A DNA stretch of 64,000 nt from Aureococcus anophagefferens (taxonomy: Eukaryota > Sar > Pelagophyceae > Pelagomonadales > Pelagomonadaceae). Shown piece by piece: positions 1-9,944 of this stretch. Numbering within the stretch: position 1 is the first letter of the stretch; every line of letters begins with the position of its first letter. The notes beneath the pieces are model-generated. The model was not told the DNA's origin, made no database searches, and worked only from the letters and a program-made list of their open reading frames with translations. Where the stretch lies: the NCBI RefSeq assembly GCF_000186865.1, contig NW_008705568.1, positions 155,254-219,253 of the forward strand. The letters are read 5' to 3'. Made by a program: the position numbers and the translations under genes.

Positions 1-1963
1 CGCTGGCGCTCGCAGTCCGCGGCGTGGGCCGAGTCGAGGCCGCTCGCGGCGAGCGAGACCCAGCCGGACACGGTCTGGTACCGGAGCGCCGTCGCCGCGG
101 CGTCCGCGTCCGCGTCGAGCTCGCAGTCGACGTAGCCCGCGACGTCGCCGAAGATGTCGCGGACCTCGTCGGCGCGCTCCGCGACGACCGAGGGGCTCGC
201 CCCCGCCGCCGTCGCGAGCGCCGTCGCGTTGAGCACGGCGAAGGAGAGCGCGACGAGGTACGCGGAGTAGCCCCGCACGCTCGACATGAAGAAGCGCACG
301 TGGAGCTCGAGGAGCCGCGCGCGGAGCTCGGCCTTGATCTCGGCGAGCCGCTCGCCGCCGCGCACGGCGAGGATGTGCTGGAGCGTCTTCACCGACGTCC
401 CGAAGGGGGACTGGCCCTCCGGGAGCCGGCCGGCCCAGAACGAGCTCTCGAGGTGCTCGCGGAGGGCCGCCGCGAGCATGAGGTCGTCGCCGCGGCGCGG
501 GTCCTCCAGGTAGGCGACGGCCTCGCGGCCCGTGAGCGCGCCGCGCTCCCAGTCTAGGAGGAGGCAGAGCGCGTAGATGCCCTTGCCGTCGCCGCCGCGG
601 CCGTAGCGCCACGGGCCCATGTGGGCCTTGTTGAGGCCGATGCCGCCGCGCCTGCGTCGAATCGATTGTTTGACAGCGCGGCTCTTCAGCGCCTCTTCGA
701 GAGCGCGACGAGAGAAATCGATCCGTCCAAAAATCAGCCAAAACGACTGCGAATCGACCGAGCTCGAGAGTTCCGAAGTTCGCGCGGGTCTCGAAAACCG
801 ACGGTCGGCTTCGGACGCCGCGCCGCGCCCGAGGCGGAAGGCCTGGCCCATGATGGCCTCGATCTGCAGGGCCTCCGTCGCCGACGTCGCCACCGCGACG
901 CGGACGTGCACGAACGTCGCCTTGAGCGTCGGCGACGAGGCCGCGCGGGAGATCGCGAACTTCTCCTCGCCGCCGTCGTGCACGCTGCGGCGCTCCGCGA
1001 GCGTGGAGCCGACGACGACGCCGCCGTAGTGGAGCACGTTGGGCCCCGTGATGCCGTGCTCGACGAGGTACTTCAGGTGGGCCGCGAGCTCGACCTTGAC
1101 GACGGGGTCGTTCTCGATCGCGAGGTAGTGGGCGACGTCGTCGTCCGACTCGAACTTGGACGACAGCAGGTAGTTCGCCATCGTCTCGAGCATCTGCTCC
1201 TTGACGACCTCGCCGAACCTAGAGAAAATGCGTCGAAGGCTTCCAACGCGGCCGAATTGACGATTCCGGCGAGTTGCGCGGTCCGCGGGTATTGTCGCGC
1301 GAACCTCTCGACGGTTCTCGAACGGGGCCGCGCGTACCCAATTCCGCGATTCTCGCGGACGCCGCGCGCGTACAGCTCCGGCGATGCTTGGAGCACGCCC
1401 TCGTCGCCACGCTCGTAGCCCAGGACGACCATGGCCGCCAAATTCGACTGCCGGTCCAGCAAGTCGCGGAGCTTGCCGTCGTCGTGCAGCGGCGCGATCA
1501 CGTCGTCACCGTACTTGAAACCGAGGCCCAGGTGGTTGAGGCGGCCGCCACGGCTCTTGGAGAGCAGCCAGGAGACGATCTCGTCGCAGTCGTGGCGCTG
1601 GCTGAACTTGACCTGGCGCTGGCGCTCCAATCCGTCGTCGCTCATGTCGCTCTGGTCCTCCATGTCCTGGTGCTGCATGATGAGGGGCGAGTCGAGGAGC
1701 GTCGTGTTCGAGTCGACGAGCGTCGTGGCGGGCGTGGCGGAGGCGGGGGTGGCGAGGACGCACAAGACGGCGGCGTGCAGGTGTTGCAACGGGTCGCAGT
1801 AGCAACAGCGGCGAGGCGGCGACCCGCTCACAACTGCCCTGGGGGGGGGTCTGGGGCCAGGCAGGTCTCCGTCGACAAAGCGCCGAGCCACGACCTGCGC
1901 TGGCGGCGGCTCGGTCAAAATGCCGTCCCCGGCGCCGACGGACGTCCGGACGCGGGCTACCAC
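1..1963 (-). CDS. Unrecognised protein, 3' end cut by the window edge (two introns)
   Basis: The reading frame runs on the minus strand as three exons: about 1963-1374, 1218-829 and 651 to beyond position 1. The intron at 1219-1373 joins ...SPEL to FGEVVKEQ in frame. The second intron (652-828) is a family B introner and joins ...AFRLGR to GGIGLNKAH in frame. The product is a soluble-looking protein of more than 500 residues, rich in short helices, with a hydrophobic stretch near the middle of exon 3 (about 150-300) that could be one membrane segment. I recognise no family. The start is uncertain: Met at 1963 gives a Pro/Arg-rich N-terminus, and Met at 1678 is an equally plausible start (MQHQDMEDQ). 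The C-terminus is missing. Confidence 0.6.
652..820 (-). mobile_element. Family B introner (copy B5) in the gene at 1-1963
   Basis: A 169-bp element carrying the shared core CCGTCCAAAAATCAGCC (about 728-743). It is flanked by an exact 8-bp duplication, GCGCGGCG in gene orientation, at 821-828 and 644-651. The ends are diverged (CGGCGTCCG... and ...CGACGCAG). Splicing from the GC that opens the left duplication to the terminal CAG restores the exon exactly (LGR|GGIG). The core is antisense to the host gene. Confidence 0.8.
1219..1373 (-). other. Spliceosomal intron, 155 nt, not clearly an introner
   Basis: Minus-strand donor CT|GTACGCGCG at 1373 and acceptor TTTTCTCTAG|GTTCGG ending at 1219 keep the frame open. 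It lacks the CCAAAAATCAGCC core of the introners, and the flanks match only loosely (GTACGCGC versus GTTCGGCG). It may be an ordinary intron or an old, eroded introner. Confidence 0.55.
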
Positions 1964-1989
1964 GTCCTGGGCCCGACGAACTCAGGCGT

Positions 1990-3014
1990 GGACGTCGTAC
2001 AAAGGCCGCCCCACTGCGACGGCCTGCATGGGCAGGGGGGGACCAGTAAAAATTTTTTGGCAGGCCGTGATCGCGGGCGAGTTTGAAGGACCTAGGCGCC
2101 CCCCCGAGCGCGTGCCGGGGCGCGTCGCGCGGGCCCTGGTGGTAGCAGCCCGCCGTGAGGCGGCAGGCGCCGGCCGCGCGGAAGGCCGCGCGCCGCGCGC
2201 GGCCTCGCGGCCGTCGAGCGTGTCGACGACGTCCACGGTGCAGCGCACGGCGCCGACGTCGATGAGGCTGGCGTTCTTCTCGTCGCCCGGGTCGACGCCG
2301 TGGCTCCTGGGCGTCGGCGGCGCCGGCGCGGGCGTCGACGCGGGGCTCACGGGCATGCTCATGAGCACGGCCTCGCGGCCGGCCGCGCCGCCGTCGACGA
2401 CGTCCACGGTGCAGCGCACGGCGCCGCCGGCGTCGAGGTCGGCCAAGAGCAACGCCGTCCAGGCCTCGACGTCGGGCGCCACCGTCGACGGCGCCGACGA
2501 CGGCGCGCGCGGCCTCGAGCATGCTCATGAGCATCTTCTTCGAGTGCTTGTCCGCGAAGAAGCCGCAGCGCCAGACGACGACGCGCGGCGGGCCGTGGCA
2601 GTAGAACCACTGGAGCACGGCGAGGACGGCCTGGCCGACGGCCCGCGCGACGTCCGCGCCGACGCGCGCGTGGCAGTCCTTCGAGTGCGCGCGGCTGCGG
2701 CCGCGCGGACTCGCAGAGCTCGAGCAGAGACACGCGGGCCCTCGACCTCGGACGCGGCCATGTCGCCGAAGCCCGCGGAGACGAGCGGCACGTCGACGTC
2801 CGGACTGGCAAAAAGTTCGCGAGGCCGTCTGCTTCGAGAGGCTGAGCATCAGGTCCGAGCAGTTCTGGTCCATGCCGTGGATGTTCGCCGTGTCGAGCAC
2901 GGCGAGCGGCGCCACGCGCGCGTCGGGATCGATGTCGACGTCGTCGAGGAGCAGCGCGCGGGACATGGACGCGTTGCGGTCGAGGCAGCCCGACTCCTTG
3001 GGAGAACGTCCCAT
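1990..3014 (-). pseudogene. Frame-broken coding region, unrecognised
   Basis: Protein-like stretches occur on the minus strand but change frame several times. From about 3014: MGRSPKESGCLDRNASMSR, then LDTANIHGMDQNCSDLML. From about 2690-2525: HSKDCHARVGADVARAVGQ and VLQWFYCHGPPRVVVWRCGF. From 2480 a third frame holds two copies of GAVRCTVDVVD, each followed by GREA (about 2430-2380 and 2255-2200). Neighbouring pieces need shifts near 2800, 2700 and 2500. This fits a decaying gene or a poorly assembled stretch. The 5' end and the internal pieces look clean, but the 3' end cannot be placed. No family recognised. Confidence 0.35.
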
Positions 3015-3068
3015 GCTTGCCGTAATTCACTTCAAGCTTGGGACGGCAACCCGCTTCACGAATCTTGG

Positions 3069-3113
3069 CTCACCTCCAGTTTGCCCACTCAAACCCGTCG
3101 ATCTGGAGGTGAG
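3069..3113. promoter_or_regulatory. Stem-loop upstream of the ASCH gene
   Basis: CTCACCTCCAG (3069-3079) and its exact reverse complement CTGGAGGTGAG (3103-3113) form an 11-bp stem with a 23-nt loop. It ends 59 bases before the ATG at 3173, in the short gap between divergent coding regions. A role in the 5' UTR or promoter is only inferred. Confidence 0.4.
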
Positions 3114-3172
3114 TTTTAAGGGCTGCTCCGCTGCCCTAGGCGCGCTGCCTCGGGCGCGCGAAGCCTTCCGCG

Positions 3173-5236
3173 ATGTCCGACGAGACCACGGAAGCGGCCG
3201 GCAAAAAGACTGCGCCCGAAAAGCGCACCCCAGTCGTGCGGACGGTCGAGGTGCCTGCTGGGCAGAGAGCGCACGCCGCCGTCCTCGCTGCTCGCGTGCC
3301 GACGAAGCTCGCCGTCGACCTCTTCGTCGTCGGGCGCAGCGACGCTGGCGCGTGCGTCACGCCGGGGATGGTTTTGGCGCGTGACCAGCGTTTTCTGCTG
3401 CTGCGCGTCCCGGGGCTCGACGACAAGTCCGTGCTCGGTGCGGTCGCGGCCTACAAGAAGAAGCCGAGCGGGGACCCCTGGGTCAAGGGCATCGACTACA
3501 CGGAGTACTCGACGGCGACGGACCTGGGGCACCTCAAGAGCGGGAGGGGCAAGAAGCACTTCTGGGTCTCCGCGGCGATGCTCTCCTACTTGATGATGGA
3601 GCTCCTCAAGAAGTACGCGCGCAGCAAGCCCGACATCTTCGAGGAGCAGCCGGCCGTCGATGTGCCCGGGCTCCGGCTCTTCTTCGAGCCCAACTTCCAC
3701 GGCCCCGCCGAGTTCGTTAGCGCGGCGGCGACCGTGTCGGTCGTGCGCCCTCAAGACGCCGCGACGTCCTTGGCGGCGGCGTCGAAGACCCCGGCATTCC
3801 GCACGCAGCCCAAGCCCGTCGTGCAGGACACCTCCACGGAAATCGACGGCGCCATGCCCCGCGAACTTCGGCGCGGCGACGCCCTGGAGAAGGGACTCGA
3901 AGACGTGGACTGCGTCGTCCGCCTGGACCTGCTCCCGCGGGCCAAGGAGGAGTGGGTCGTCCTGAAGCTCGACGAGCTCCGCGGCAACGGCACATCGGCG
4001 ATCGACTGGGGCCTCGTGAGGTTCAGCGGCCTCAAGAGGGCCCTCGGCGACGCGTTCGGCAACATCCCGTCCGTCGTCGTCGGCGACGGATCCCAGATCC
4101 ATGCGCGCCTTGTGGAGCTCGACCGTGACGCCGACGCCCTCGCGAAGGCGCGCCAGACCATCGCCGAGACCCGGGCCCGGCTCGCGGAGATGCCCGCGCT
4201 CGGCGGGCTCGACGACGGGACGACGCTCGTCGAGTACGTGCGACGCCTTGCGAACCTACCGGAGCTGGACCCCGCGGCCCTCCCCGACAATGCGCGCCCT
4301 TTGAAAGCTGTGCTCGCCACGGTCGACATGTCGCGCGAGGACGCGCCGTGCGCTGACGCCGCGCCCGCGCGGCCGATGCCCGAGCAGCCGCCCGACGGCG
4401 ACGCGCCCTCGCCCAGCGCCGGCGCACCGCTCGAGCCCACGGCGGAGGCGCCGCCGCCGAAGAGGCGGCGGGTGGCGCCGGCGGCGAAGAAGACGCCCGC
4501 GCCGCCGAGGAAGACGGCCGCGCCGAGGAAGAGGCTCGTCGAGAAGAAGAAGGCCGCGCCGCCGAAGAAGACGAAGGCCGCGGCGCCGAAGCAGAAGGCC
4601 GTGCCGCCGAAGAAGAAGAAGGCCGCGACGCCGAAGGCCGCGCCGCCGAAGAAGAAGAAGGCCGCGTCGCCGAGGAAGGACGCGCCGCCGCCGAAGAAGA
4701 AGAAGGCCGCGGCGCCGAAGCAGAAGGCCGCGCCGCCGAAGAACAAGGCCGCGCCGCCGAAGGCCGCGCCGCCGAAGAAGAAGAAGCCGCCGCCGTCGGA
4801 GGAGACGGAAAGGCAACGAGCAGCGATGGCGATCGTCCAGGCCGCCCGCCGATGGCCCGACGGAACGCCGCTCGGCAAAGGCCACACCTCCCCGTACATC
4901 CAGCCGAAGTACGCTGACGACATCATGAGCGGCGCCAAGACCTGGGAGGGCCGCGCCTGCACGAAATGGCTCGAGAAGTTGTCCGTCGACGACTGGATCA
5001 TGTTCAAAATCTCGGGCAGCTCGGACCTCATCTACGCGCGGGCTAGAGAGGTCGTGAAATTCGACACCTTCGAGGAGATGCTCGACTACTGCGGCCTCGA
5101 CGCGTGCCTGCCGGGCTGCCCGTCCGTCGCCGACGGCGTGAAGATCTACCGCTCCTTCGGCTGCTTCGACGGCCGCACCTACGCGGACGTCGAGGCGGAG
5201 AGCGGCGTCGTGGCAATTAGGCTCGAGGTGCTCTAA
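3173..5236 (+). CDS. ASCH-domain (PUA-fold) protein with Lys/Ala/Pro-rich linker
   Basis: 687 residues. Residues 1-380 are a globular region I do not recognise. Residues ~420-540 are a repetitive linker of AAPPKKKKA-type units, like the tail of linker histone H1. The last ~130 residues read as an ASCH domain: PYIQPKYADDIMSGAKTWEGR, then VDDWIMFK, FEEMLDYCGLD, LPGCPSVADGV and KIYRSF, matching the family pattern of a small beta-barrel beginning '...I..G.KT.E.R' and ending in an 'EGV.IYR.F' helix. ASCH domains are thought to bind RNA or modified nucleotides. The basic linker suggests nucleic-acid or chromatin contact. Single exon. It faces the next gene tail-to-tail, 47 bases apart. Confidence 0.75.
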   Translation: MSDETTEAAGKKTAPEKRTPVVRTVEVPAGQRAHAAVLAARVPTKLAVDLFVVGRSDAGACVTPGMVLARDQRFLLLRVPGLDDKSVLGAVAAYKKKPSGDPWVKGIDYTEYSTATDLGHLKSGRGKKHFWVSAAMLSYLMMELLKKYARSKPDIFEEQPAVDVPGLRLFFEPNFHGPAEFVSAAATVSVVRPQDAATSLAAASKTPAFRTQPKPVVQDTSTEIDGAMPRELRRGDALEKGLEDVDCVVRLDLLPRAKEEWVVLKLDELRGNGTSAIDWGLVRFSGLKRALGDAFGNIPSVVVGDGSQIHARLVELDRDADALAKARQTIAETRARLAEMPALGGLDDGTTLVEYVRRLANLPELDPAALPDNARPLKAVLATVDMSREDAPCADAAPARPMPEQPPDGDAPSPSAGAPLEPTAEAPPPKRRRVAPAAKKTPAPPRKTAAPRKRLVEKKKAAPPKKTKAAAPKQKAVPPKKKKAATPKAAPPKKKKAASPRKDAPPPKKKKAAAPKQKAAPPKNKAAPPKAAPPKKKKPPPSEETERQRAAMAIVQAARRWPDGTPLGKGHTSPYIQPKYADDIMSGAKTWEGRACTKWLEKLSVDDWIMFKISGSSDLIYARAREVVKFDTFEEMLDYCGLDACLPGCPSVADGVKIYRSFGCFDGRTYADVEAESGVVAIRLEVL

Positions 5237-5283
5237 AAGGATAGCCAGGCCTAGGCTATGCCACCGTCCCGGACGCGTCTAGA

Positions 5284-7094
5284 TTACCACGACCCGCAGA
5301 ACCTCGGCGGGGCGGGCCCCGGGTCGGCGCGCTCGCGGGCGAACGCGGACGGCTCGGACCACCGCCCGCCGCGGGCGGGCGGGACCGAGTTCCGCACCAC
5401 TTCCCTAAAGTGGTCGCGCACGAGGACCGCCGCCTTGGCGTCGGCGGCGCCGCCGAACAGGACGGCGTCCTGGACGCCGACCTCGAGAGCCGCGGCGTCG
5501 CCCGAGTCGCCGCACATGGAGCTCGCGCCCAGGCTCTTGGCCCGGCAGGAGCCCTTCGGCAGGAGCTCTAGCGTCGGCAAAGCCCTCGCGTTCACGTAGA
5601 ACACTCGGCGGCCGTCGACCGTGCAACGCCTGAAGCCGGCCGGCACGGCGTTGAGCTTGTCCAGGATCTTGTTCATGACGACGCTGACCTCGAAGATCGT
5701 GTTCACGCCGCCGCCGCGCCCGCCGGCGAAGCTTCTCGCGATCGTCGTGTCGCTCGTCGCGAGCGACACGCAGGCCTTGAAGAACGTCGTGATCTCCGGC
5801 ATGAGGAGCTCGTAGATCTGCGCTTGGAAGGCCGCGAGGTCGAGGTCGCGGCCGGCCTCGAGGTCCGCGAGGAAGCGGCCCTGGCCGTGGTCCGCGAGGC
5901 GCTTGGCCAGCGTCAGCTTGTGCGAAGGTAGGTGATTGGACAGGGCGCCGTTGACGATGAAGTAGTCGGTGCAAGCCGCCGTGAGCATGAACGTCGAGCT
6001 CGAAAGCTCAGCCGCCGAGCAAACATCTCGACCTTTGCCTAGCGCCTTCCGGAACTCCGCTCGCTCAATCGACCCCTCGTCGGCGATCTTGATGGCGTCG
6101 ATCATCAGCGTGTTTGCAGACTCGACGAGCAGGTCGACGTTGACCATGGCCGACGCGGCCTGTGGTGGAAATCAACCACTGGTTTGGCACGTCCCGACCA
6201 AACTTTGAAATTCTCTAGCTCGATCAAATCGAAGTCGATTCAGCTGATTTTTGGACGAATCGATCGCTCTCGTCGAGTTCTCGAAGCACAGCGGAAGCGC
6301 TCGTGTCAAAACCTTCGAATACGCTCACATTGAAGTCGGGTTGAAGATTTGGTTTCCACACGGGACGCGGCTCCAATCCCGCGGATCCTAGGTTCCATCG
6401 TCTTGCCGGCGCCGATGTACGCGCCGCCGAAGACGTGCCCCTCCACGTCGAAGTCGATGGGTTTCTTCGCGAAGTCATCGTGCTCGCCCTCCACGGACTG
6501 CGCCAGGTGGCCCTTCAACGCCGCCCACAACGCGTCCAGCTTCTCGCATAGCGCTTTCGTTCGAAGCTTAACCAGGCCCTGGGCCAAGGCGACGGCCGCG
6601 TCCCGCTTCCAGATTTCATCTCCGTGATTAACGAACTGCATGTCCAGCAGCGTCTGGCTCGCCTGGCGGATGCTCACGACCTGAACACCCGTGTGCTCCA
6701 TCGAACCGTAGAGCACGAACTTCGCGGCACGCGACGAGCAAATGATGAGCTCCAGCAGCTTCGGGACGCCCACCGGACCGGACTTGACCGTGGGCTGCTC
6801 GTCGTAGAACAAAGGGTTCCCGAACTTGTCCTGCAGCCGCTGACACGCGGTCGACACCGACATGGACATGTCCGTCGCCTCGTTGCGCGCCAAGGAGTTT
6901 ATCAGCTTGACGAACCGGCCCTTCGCGGTGTTGCTCCCCCTCTTCTTCAGCGGCGCTTTCTCCTGTTTCTGCGGCGACGCGCCAGCCGACGAGCTACGGC
7001 GGGCTGCCACCATCTCGAGGACCTCTCGGAGAAAGGGCAAGGTCAGTTTGTTTGCACGTCTTGTTGCAGTCCTCAACCCGGAGCCGCCCGGCAT
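5284..7094 (-). CDS. Unrecognised ~530-aa protein, one introner
   Basis: Exon 1 is 7094-6372 and exon 2 is 6159-5284, joined across introner B1. I chose Met at 7094 (MPGGSGLRT) because the divergent ankyrin/WW gene begins at 7132; the frame stays open further upstream. The protein has basic patches near residues 20-60 and mixed alpha/beta character after that, with no clear signal peptide or membrane span. Segments such as DFDVEGHVFGGAYIGAGKT and VNTIFEVSVVMNKILDKL look well folded, but I recognise no family. Exact restoration of the exon gives ...RGIGAASAMVNVD across the junction. Confidence 0.65.
6160..6363 (-). mobile_element. Family B introner (copy B1)
   Basis: A 204-bp element with inverted ends (CCGTGTGGAAACC and ...GATTTCCACCACAG in gene orientation) and the core GCTGATTTTTGGACG on the plus strand. 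The flanking 8-bp duplication GCCGCGTC is exact on both sides (6364-6371 and 6152-6159). Splicing from the duplication's GC to the terminal CAG restores the exon exactly. A second possible donor (GTGGAAACC) lies inside the end repeat and would add 12 bases in frame. The core is sense to the host gene. Confidence 0.88.
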
Positions 7095-7131
7095 GTGATG
7101 GAACGAATTACGTAGCGTGCGGGCTGCCCAG
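7095..7131. promoter_or_regulatory. 37-bp divergent spacer between two start codons
   Basis: The proposed ATGs of the unrecognised minus-strand gene (7094) and the ankyrin/WW gene (7132) are 37 bases apart, so both 5' UTRs and the core promoters must overlap each other or the opposing coding sequence. Confidence 0.35.
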
Positions 7132-9013
7132 ATGGGCGCCGGCGCATCCTCCAGCGCCGACAGCGGGTTCTCCGACCCGCGCCGCACGCCCCCGCGCGAG
7201 ACGCGGCGCGTCAGCTTCTCCGACGAGGAGCCCAAGGCGCCGGCCCGCTCTGCTGCCCCCGGCAGGCCCAAGCCCGTGGGCACGGCGAGCCGCGGCAAGT
7301 ACGCCGACGCCGAGCTCTACACCGTGAAGCAGCGGCCCGGGTCGTCGCAGTCGCGGGCGTCGCGGCGGCGGCCCGACGACGGGCCCGCGCGGAGCGACGG
7401 CCCCCCGGCCGCCGGCCCGTCGGCCGAGCTCCTCGCCGAGGCGTCGCGCGCGTGCGACCTCGCGACCATGTCCTTCCTCCTGCGCACCCCCCAGCCGCGG
7501 GCCGCCGTCGCCGCGGGCCTGCGCGCCGCCGCGGAGGAGGGCGAGTGCGAGGCCGTCGAGCTCCTGTTGGGCCACGACGCCAGGGCCGCGCGCGTCGCCG
7601 ACAACGCCGGCCGGACGCCGCTCCACTTCGCTGCTTTATCCAAGAAGCCCCGCGCGCGCGACGTCGCGACGCTGCTGGTCCTGGCCGACCCGCGCGGCGG
7701 GCGCGAGGACCGAAAGGGCGACACGCCCGCGCACGTCGCGAGTCGCTGTGTGGAAATCAAATCTTCAACCCGACTTCAATGTGCGCGTATGCGACCGTTT
7801 CGACGCAAGGCTTTCTGCTGTGCTTCGAAAACTTAACCAGAGCAATCGATTCGTCCAAAAATCAGCCGAATCGACTTCGATTTGACCGAGATAGAGAGTT
7901 CTGAAGTTCGGTGGGGACCCCCCAAACCAGTGGTTGATTTCCACACAGGCGAGCCGCGCGGGCGCGGCCGGCGCGCTCGAGGCGCTCGTCGCCGGCGGCG
8001 TCGACGTCGACGCGAAGAACCGGCGGGGCGAGACGCCCGTCATGGTCGCGGCGAAGCACGGCCAGGGCGCCATCGTCGCCTACCTGCGGCAGGTCGTGAC
8101 GACGCGGCGCGCGGAGACGGCGCGCGTCGTCGCCGTCTGGGAGTGCTTCTTCGAGAACGCGGCGCGGCGCGCCGTCTTCGGCGACGCGCCGACGAAGCCG
8201 ACGAGGTCCGCCGCGTCCTTCGGCGACGCGCCGACGAAGCCGAAGAGGTCCGCCGCGTCGACCCGGGCCGTCGCGCAGGCCCGGGCCGCGCCCCGGGCGG
8301 CGACGCGCGCGTGGACCGAGGCCTGGGACCCGACGCACGAGCGGCTCTACTACGTCGACGACGCCTCGGGCGAATCCGTCTGGGAGCGGCCCGCGGGCGG
8401 CCGCGTCGCCGGCGACGGCTGCGGCGGCTGGCGGCGGTGCTGGGACGACGGACGCCGCGCGTACTACTACGCGGACGGCAACGAGACGCGGTGGCTGCCG
8501 CCGGCGGCGCTCGAGGCCGCGCTGGCCCAGGCGGATGCCACGGAGTGCTACGACGTCGCCTCGGGCCGCACCTACCGCCTCTCCGCGTCCACGGGCGTCG
8601 CCGAGTGGGACGACGACGACGACGACGACGACTGGGTCCGGGCCGTCGACGCGGCCACGGGCGTCGCCTACTACAAGCGCGGCGTCGCCGGCGAGGCGGC
8701 CTGGGAGGCGCCGCCGGCGAGCGGCGCGCAGGGCGCCGAGTGGGTCCTCGTCGACGCGGAGCAGCCCTACTGGCTCCACGAGGCGAGCGGCGCGTCCCGC
8801 TGGGAGCGGCCGCACATGCGGTGCGCGGCCGACGACGGCGGCCGCTACTTCCTCGACCTCGCGTCGGGCGCCGCGTCCTGGGACCCGCCGGCCGAGGCGC
8901 TCCTCGCGCCGGACTGGACGTTGTGCTACGGCGACGGCGACGCGCGGCCCTTCTTCTACCACGACGCGAGCCGCCGGTCCTCCTGGGCCGCGCCCTGGAC
9001 GTCCGAGAGATGA
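7132..9013 (+). CDS. Ankyrin-repeat protein with seven WW-like repeats, probable N-myristoylation
   Basis: Exon 1 is 7132-7737 and exon 2 is 7949-9013. I chose the start MGAGASSS (over MRAAQ at 7117) because it gives an N-myristoylation consensus (Gly2, Ser6). Ankyrin repeats lie about residues 100-260 (NAGRTPLHFAAL, KGDTPAHVA, RRGETPVMVAAKHG). From about residue 310 there are seven WW-like units, each with a W or tyrosine pair and an ending such as SVWERP, TRWLPP, AAWEAPP, SRWERP, ASWDPP or SSWAAP. WW modules bind proline-rich ligands, so this looks like a membrane-tethered scaffold. An Asp run near residue 480 is coded by GAC repeats. The next gene ends 3 bases away on the opposite strand. 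Confidence 0.75.
7746..7948 (+). mobile_element. Family B introner (copy B2)
   Basis: A 203-bp element with perfectly matching ends CTGTGTGGAAATC / GATTTCCACACAG and the internal core CGTCCAAAAATCAGCC. The 8-bp duplication is GCGAGTCG (7738-7745) / GCGAGCCG (7949-7956), one mismatch. Removing duplication plus element (GC...AG) restores the ankyrin repeat as HVASRAGAAG. Core is sense to the host gene. Confidence 0.88.
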
Positions 9014-9016
9014 TTC

Positions 9017-9872
9017 CTATGCTTCTTTCTCCGCGCGCGGGACGACCGCGCGGCGCACGCGGAGGACGGCGGCGCAGACGGGGACGGAGAGGCCCCCGTA
9101 GTACGCGGCGTGGCCCGCCGCGCCCGCGCCCGACGCGTCGATGTCGTACATCCACGGGTAGACGTAGCAGCCCGTGCGCGCGTGGTTCCACGTCGTGAAG
9201 GACGCGTAAAAAACGATGTAGGCGACGACGGCGGCGCAGGTCCGTCCCGCGCCGAGCGCGAACTCGCCGAGGCCGCGCCGGTCCTTGACGAGGGCGACAT
9301 CGACGAGCGGGCAGAACCAGAGCGGCGTGTGCATCGCGTGCATCCACCGCTCGTAGGGGTAGCCGAGGCTCTCGTAGTAGGTCCACCTACGTGCGGGGCT
9401 CGTCGCCGTTCCCGGCCGCGGGACGCGGCGCGCCACTGGTCGCGCCACTTGGGGTTGACCGTCAGCATCATGACGAAGAAGAAGAAGAAGAGCCCGTAGA
9501 CCACGAGGCCCAGGCCCAGGCACGCCGGCGCGGCCGCGTAGGCGACGCCCCGGAGGCGGCCGAACGTCTCCGCCGCCGCGCTGACGGCGTGGTAGACGAG
9601 CAAAATGCACAGCATCTGGGCCGTGAGATAGACCCAGCAATCGACGTGCTGGCGCAGCTGCACCTCGTGCGCGCCCATGTCCAGGCCGTTCTCATCGTAC
9701 CAGGCCTCGGGCACGGGCGGAGGCAGGTGGTGTTGCACCTGCCGAACTCGTCGGTTTTCCAGCTCTCGAAACACCGTCGGACGCTGTGTTGCGCGTAATT
9801 GGCAACGGCGATGATGGCGCAGAGCGCCCACGACAGGGCGATCCGCGGCAGCCCCATTATGAATTCGATCAA
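9017..9872 (-). CDS. AIG1/FAR-17a-like multi-pass membrane protein
   Basis: Three exons keep the frame: 9872-9783, 9738-9425 and 9386-9017, separated by introns of 44 nt (GTCCGACG...GGCAG) and 38 nt (GTCCCGCG...CGTAG). The product has about six hydrophobic segments, for example ALSWALCAIIAVANYAQ, YLTAQMLCILLVYHAV and LGLVVYGLFFFFFVMML. The C-terminal half (RWMHAMHTPLWFCPLVD, then TTWNHARTGCYVYPWMY) resembles the androgen-induced-gene-1 family, intramembrane threonine hydrolases of branched fatty-acid esters with a conserved His. The His in MHT is present. Family assignment is by eye; the tiny introns are inferred from frame only. Confidence 0.6.
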
Positions 9873-9944
9873 AGTTCACTAAAAAGTTCAATTAAACCGA
9901 GAGGAAGCATGGAGGCCGTGGACAAGGCGTAAGGCGGCTCCTCC

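Noticed and set aside
5237..5283. Bacterial-type terminator hairpin (ATAGCC...GGCTAT)
   Set aside because: Short stem without a U-tract, in a eukaryotic convergent 3' region.
6359..6371. Internal GT donor (GTGGAAACC) as the splice site of family B introners
   Set aside because: Possible in B1, B2 and B5, but the same position reads GC in B3 and B4, and in the kinase it would insert four residues before GTPYYMAPE. Kept as an alternative to test with RNA data.
8040..9386. 448-codon minus-strand frame spanning the WW repeats
   Set aside because: Almost pure Arg/Pro/Ala/Ser composition; it is the shadow of the WW-repeat frame.
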